Source: Syngnathus acus | Lineage: Eukaryota > Chordata > Actinopteri > Syngnathiformes > Syngnathidae | Assembly (NCBI RefSeq): GCF_901709675.1 | Contig: NC_051105.1 | Span: forward strand, 9,844,604-9,908,603 | Length of the DNA stretch: 64,000 bases | Direction of reading: 5' to 3' | In this document: positions 62,561-64,000 of the stretch, piece after piece | Position numbering within the stretch: position 1 is the first letter of the stretch | Layout: every line of letters starts with the position of its first letter | Translations under genes and position numbers: made by a program | The notes under the pieces: model-generated | What the model saw: only the letters and a program-made list of their open reading frames with translations | Database searches by the model: none | Told to the model about the DNA's origin: nothing

Positions 62561-64000
62561 ATGACAACAACCCGCTCGACAACAACAACCTCTCCAACCA
62601 TATTGGAAATTCAACTTTGTTAAGAGCGCACACAGTGTCGAAGTGTAACAAAAAGTATGACTGTCGTTGACATGTTCTGCATTTGGCGCACGTATAAGGC
62701 GAGAGGTCCGATCGGGGCTTGTTTGAGTGACACAGCCACATAGATGAGGCTATTTCATCTCGGTGTGAGTGTCTAATGTGCCCTGCTGCACTGCCACACT
62801 CTCACCCGCTATTCACTGATGATGGACCACGTGTCATAGGTACCAAAACAAACTCCTTTGCTCAACATCACACAAGACAAGTTCAACTTTTTCTTTAAAA
62901 AAAAAAAAGCCTATACTGAAATGAGTTTTAATGCATACAGTGTAAATGTTATTGGGTGTAGTGAAAATGTAAACAATGTGATTTACATGGGAAGATTTAT
63001 TTGTTTTTATTTTTTGGCACACCGGGAAAAAAAATGGTTGCATTTTTGCTCACAAGAAAATCTTGCTCCTTATACTGTAACAAGAATTACACTGCTTACA
63101 GCAGGGGTCACCAATCTTTAGGAATCCGAGCAACTTCCAAAAGTGATAGGCAGTGTTTGGTATTATCTGTCTTCATCCCGTGGTGGGGGGCTAAAATATT
63201 AAATCAAGAATTACGTTTTACATTAAAAATAGATTTTACACATCTAATTAAAAATTGAGATTTTTTTTGACATTTTGATTGAGAATTGGCTGCCACTGCA
63301 AAGTACAACCATAATTTAAAAAAAAATTAAATTACTTCCACTCTGACTTTACTTTTGTCTTGCCTGCACCCGCAAGAGAAGATAAAAACACAATCTTAAG
63401 AGTGATGCCCCCAATTTGGTGATAACGTTCACTAAAGATTTTCAGAAATGTTCCATGGGGCCTGATGCAATCTCTTTTGGGACTTCTGCTGATTCACAAA
63501 GATAGTTGGAGGTGTAGTCCAGGCTTGCTTTCTTTCCTTTGCCTCCTGTAGTTGATAATTGTCACATGTCTACAACTTCTCTGTTTCAGATATTGCCTAG
63601 AGGAGTCGAATAACAGATTTGTCCCAATTGGGAGCAAAAAGCCAGCTACTTCAATTGCAACAATTCCATGCAGTTAGAATGCAGATCAGTTCTGCAAAAG
63701 GTAAATAATGGGGGTAGCTTCTTTTTCATTTGGTGGTCTTACCTTCAGTGCAGCAACTGGGTGACCTTCAATCCCTTGCAAGTGTAAAACCAAAGCTATT
63801 TAGGGCATGCCTGGTTAAATGATTACCCACTGTTTCACCATTAATTGCATACTGTGCCAGCAACCGGAGTCAGCACATCTTCCCTAGGTTGTAGGTGCCA
63901 AGTGCCTGGACTCATTTTTCACTAACGGTCGGGTAGGCCTTTGTCGCTTCAGGCTATCACAAACACATCGGCTAGGACCAGAGCAGGTAAGATTTTGTGT
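62561..64000. other. non-coding end of window
   Basis: No exon with recognisable similarity. A hAT-like terminus CAGGGGTCACCAATCTTTAG occurs at about 63,101, the start of a decayed DNA transposon. Only short chance frames occur otherwise. Confidence 0.5.

Overview
The window is vertebrate nuclear DNA, almost certainly from a teleost fish. Its genes are split into many short exons with GT-AG introns. The reconstructed proteins align along their full length, from memory, with human orthologues. Introns are small: dock9 spans about 27 kb here, against a few hundred kb in mammals. The spaces between exons hold repeats typical of ray-finned fish: a tRNA-derived SINE, 3' tails of LINEs, small hairpin-like DNA transposons and long dinucleotide tracts. 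The species cannot be fixed from the sequence alone.

Layout. Positions 1-9,700 hold no recognisable gene; they are either the 5' flank or an intron of a longer dock9 transcript. From 10,130 to 37,247 (+) lies dock9 (zizimin-1, a Cdc42 exchange factor), with 53 coding exons, a second candidate first exon at 15,347 and a pair of microexons at 34,460 and 34,711. A compact single-exon sdhaf3 (succinate dehydrogenase assembly factor) lies on the minus strand at 38,813-39,175. Next come slc15a1 (intestinal peptide transporter PEPT1, +, to 44,400) and stk24 (MST3 kinase, +, 45,400-51,278, with a long 3' UTR). On the minus strand is ino80d (subunit D of the INO80 chromatin remodeller, coding 60,651 to 57,125), with a noncoding first exon ending near 62,300. 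The last 1.4 kb shows no gene.

Context. The order and orientation dock9 - slc15a1 - stk24 match human 13q32. sdhaf3 sits between dock9 and slc15a1 here but is on human chromosome 7, and ino80d is on human chromosome 2. The genes are not an operon and share no pathway; DOCK9 and MST3 both act on the actin cytoskeleton and polarity.

I found no wholly unknown system. The most unusual points are: a dock9 first exon starting MGCTTS, a probable dual-acylation signal; a 6-nt plus 30-nt microexon cassette in the DOCK9 exchange domain; a textbook U12-type intron in ino80d; a GC-AG intron and tandem alternative acceptors in dock9; loss in stk24 of the aspartate that caspases cut in human MST3; and an intronless sdhaf3 at a non-human position. 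All exon limits were read by eye from splice signals and reading-frame continuity. No alignment or search was run.
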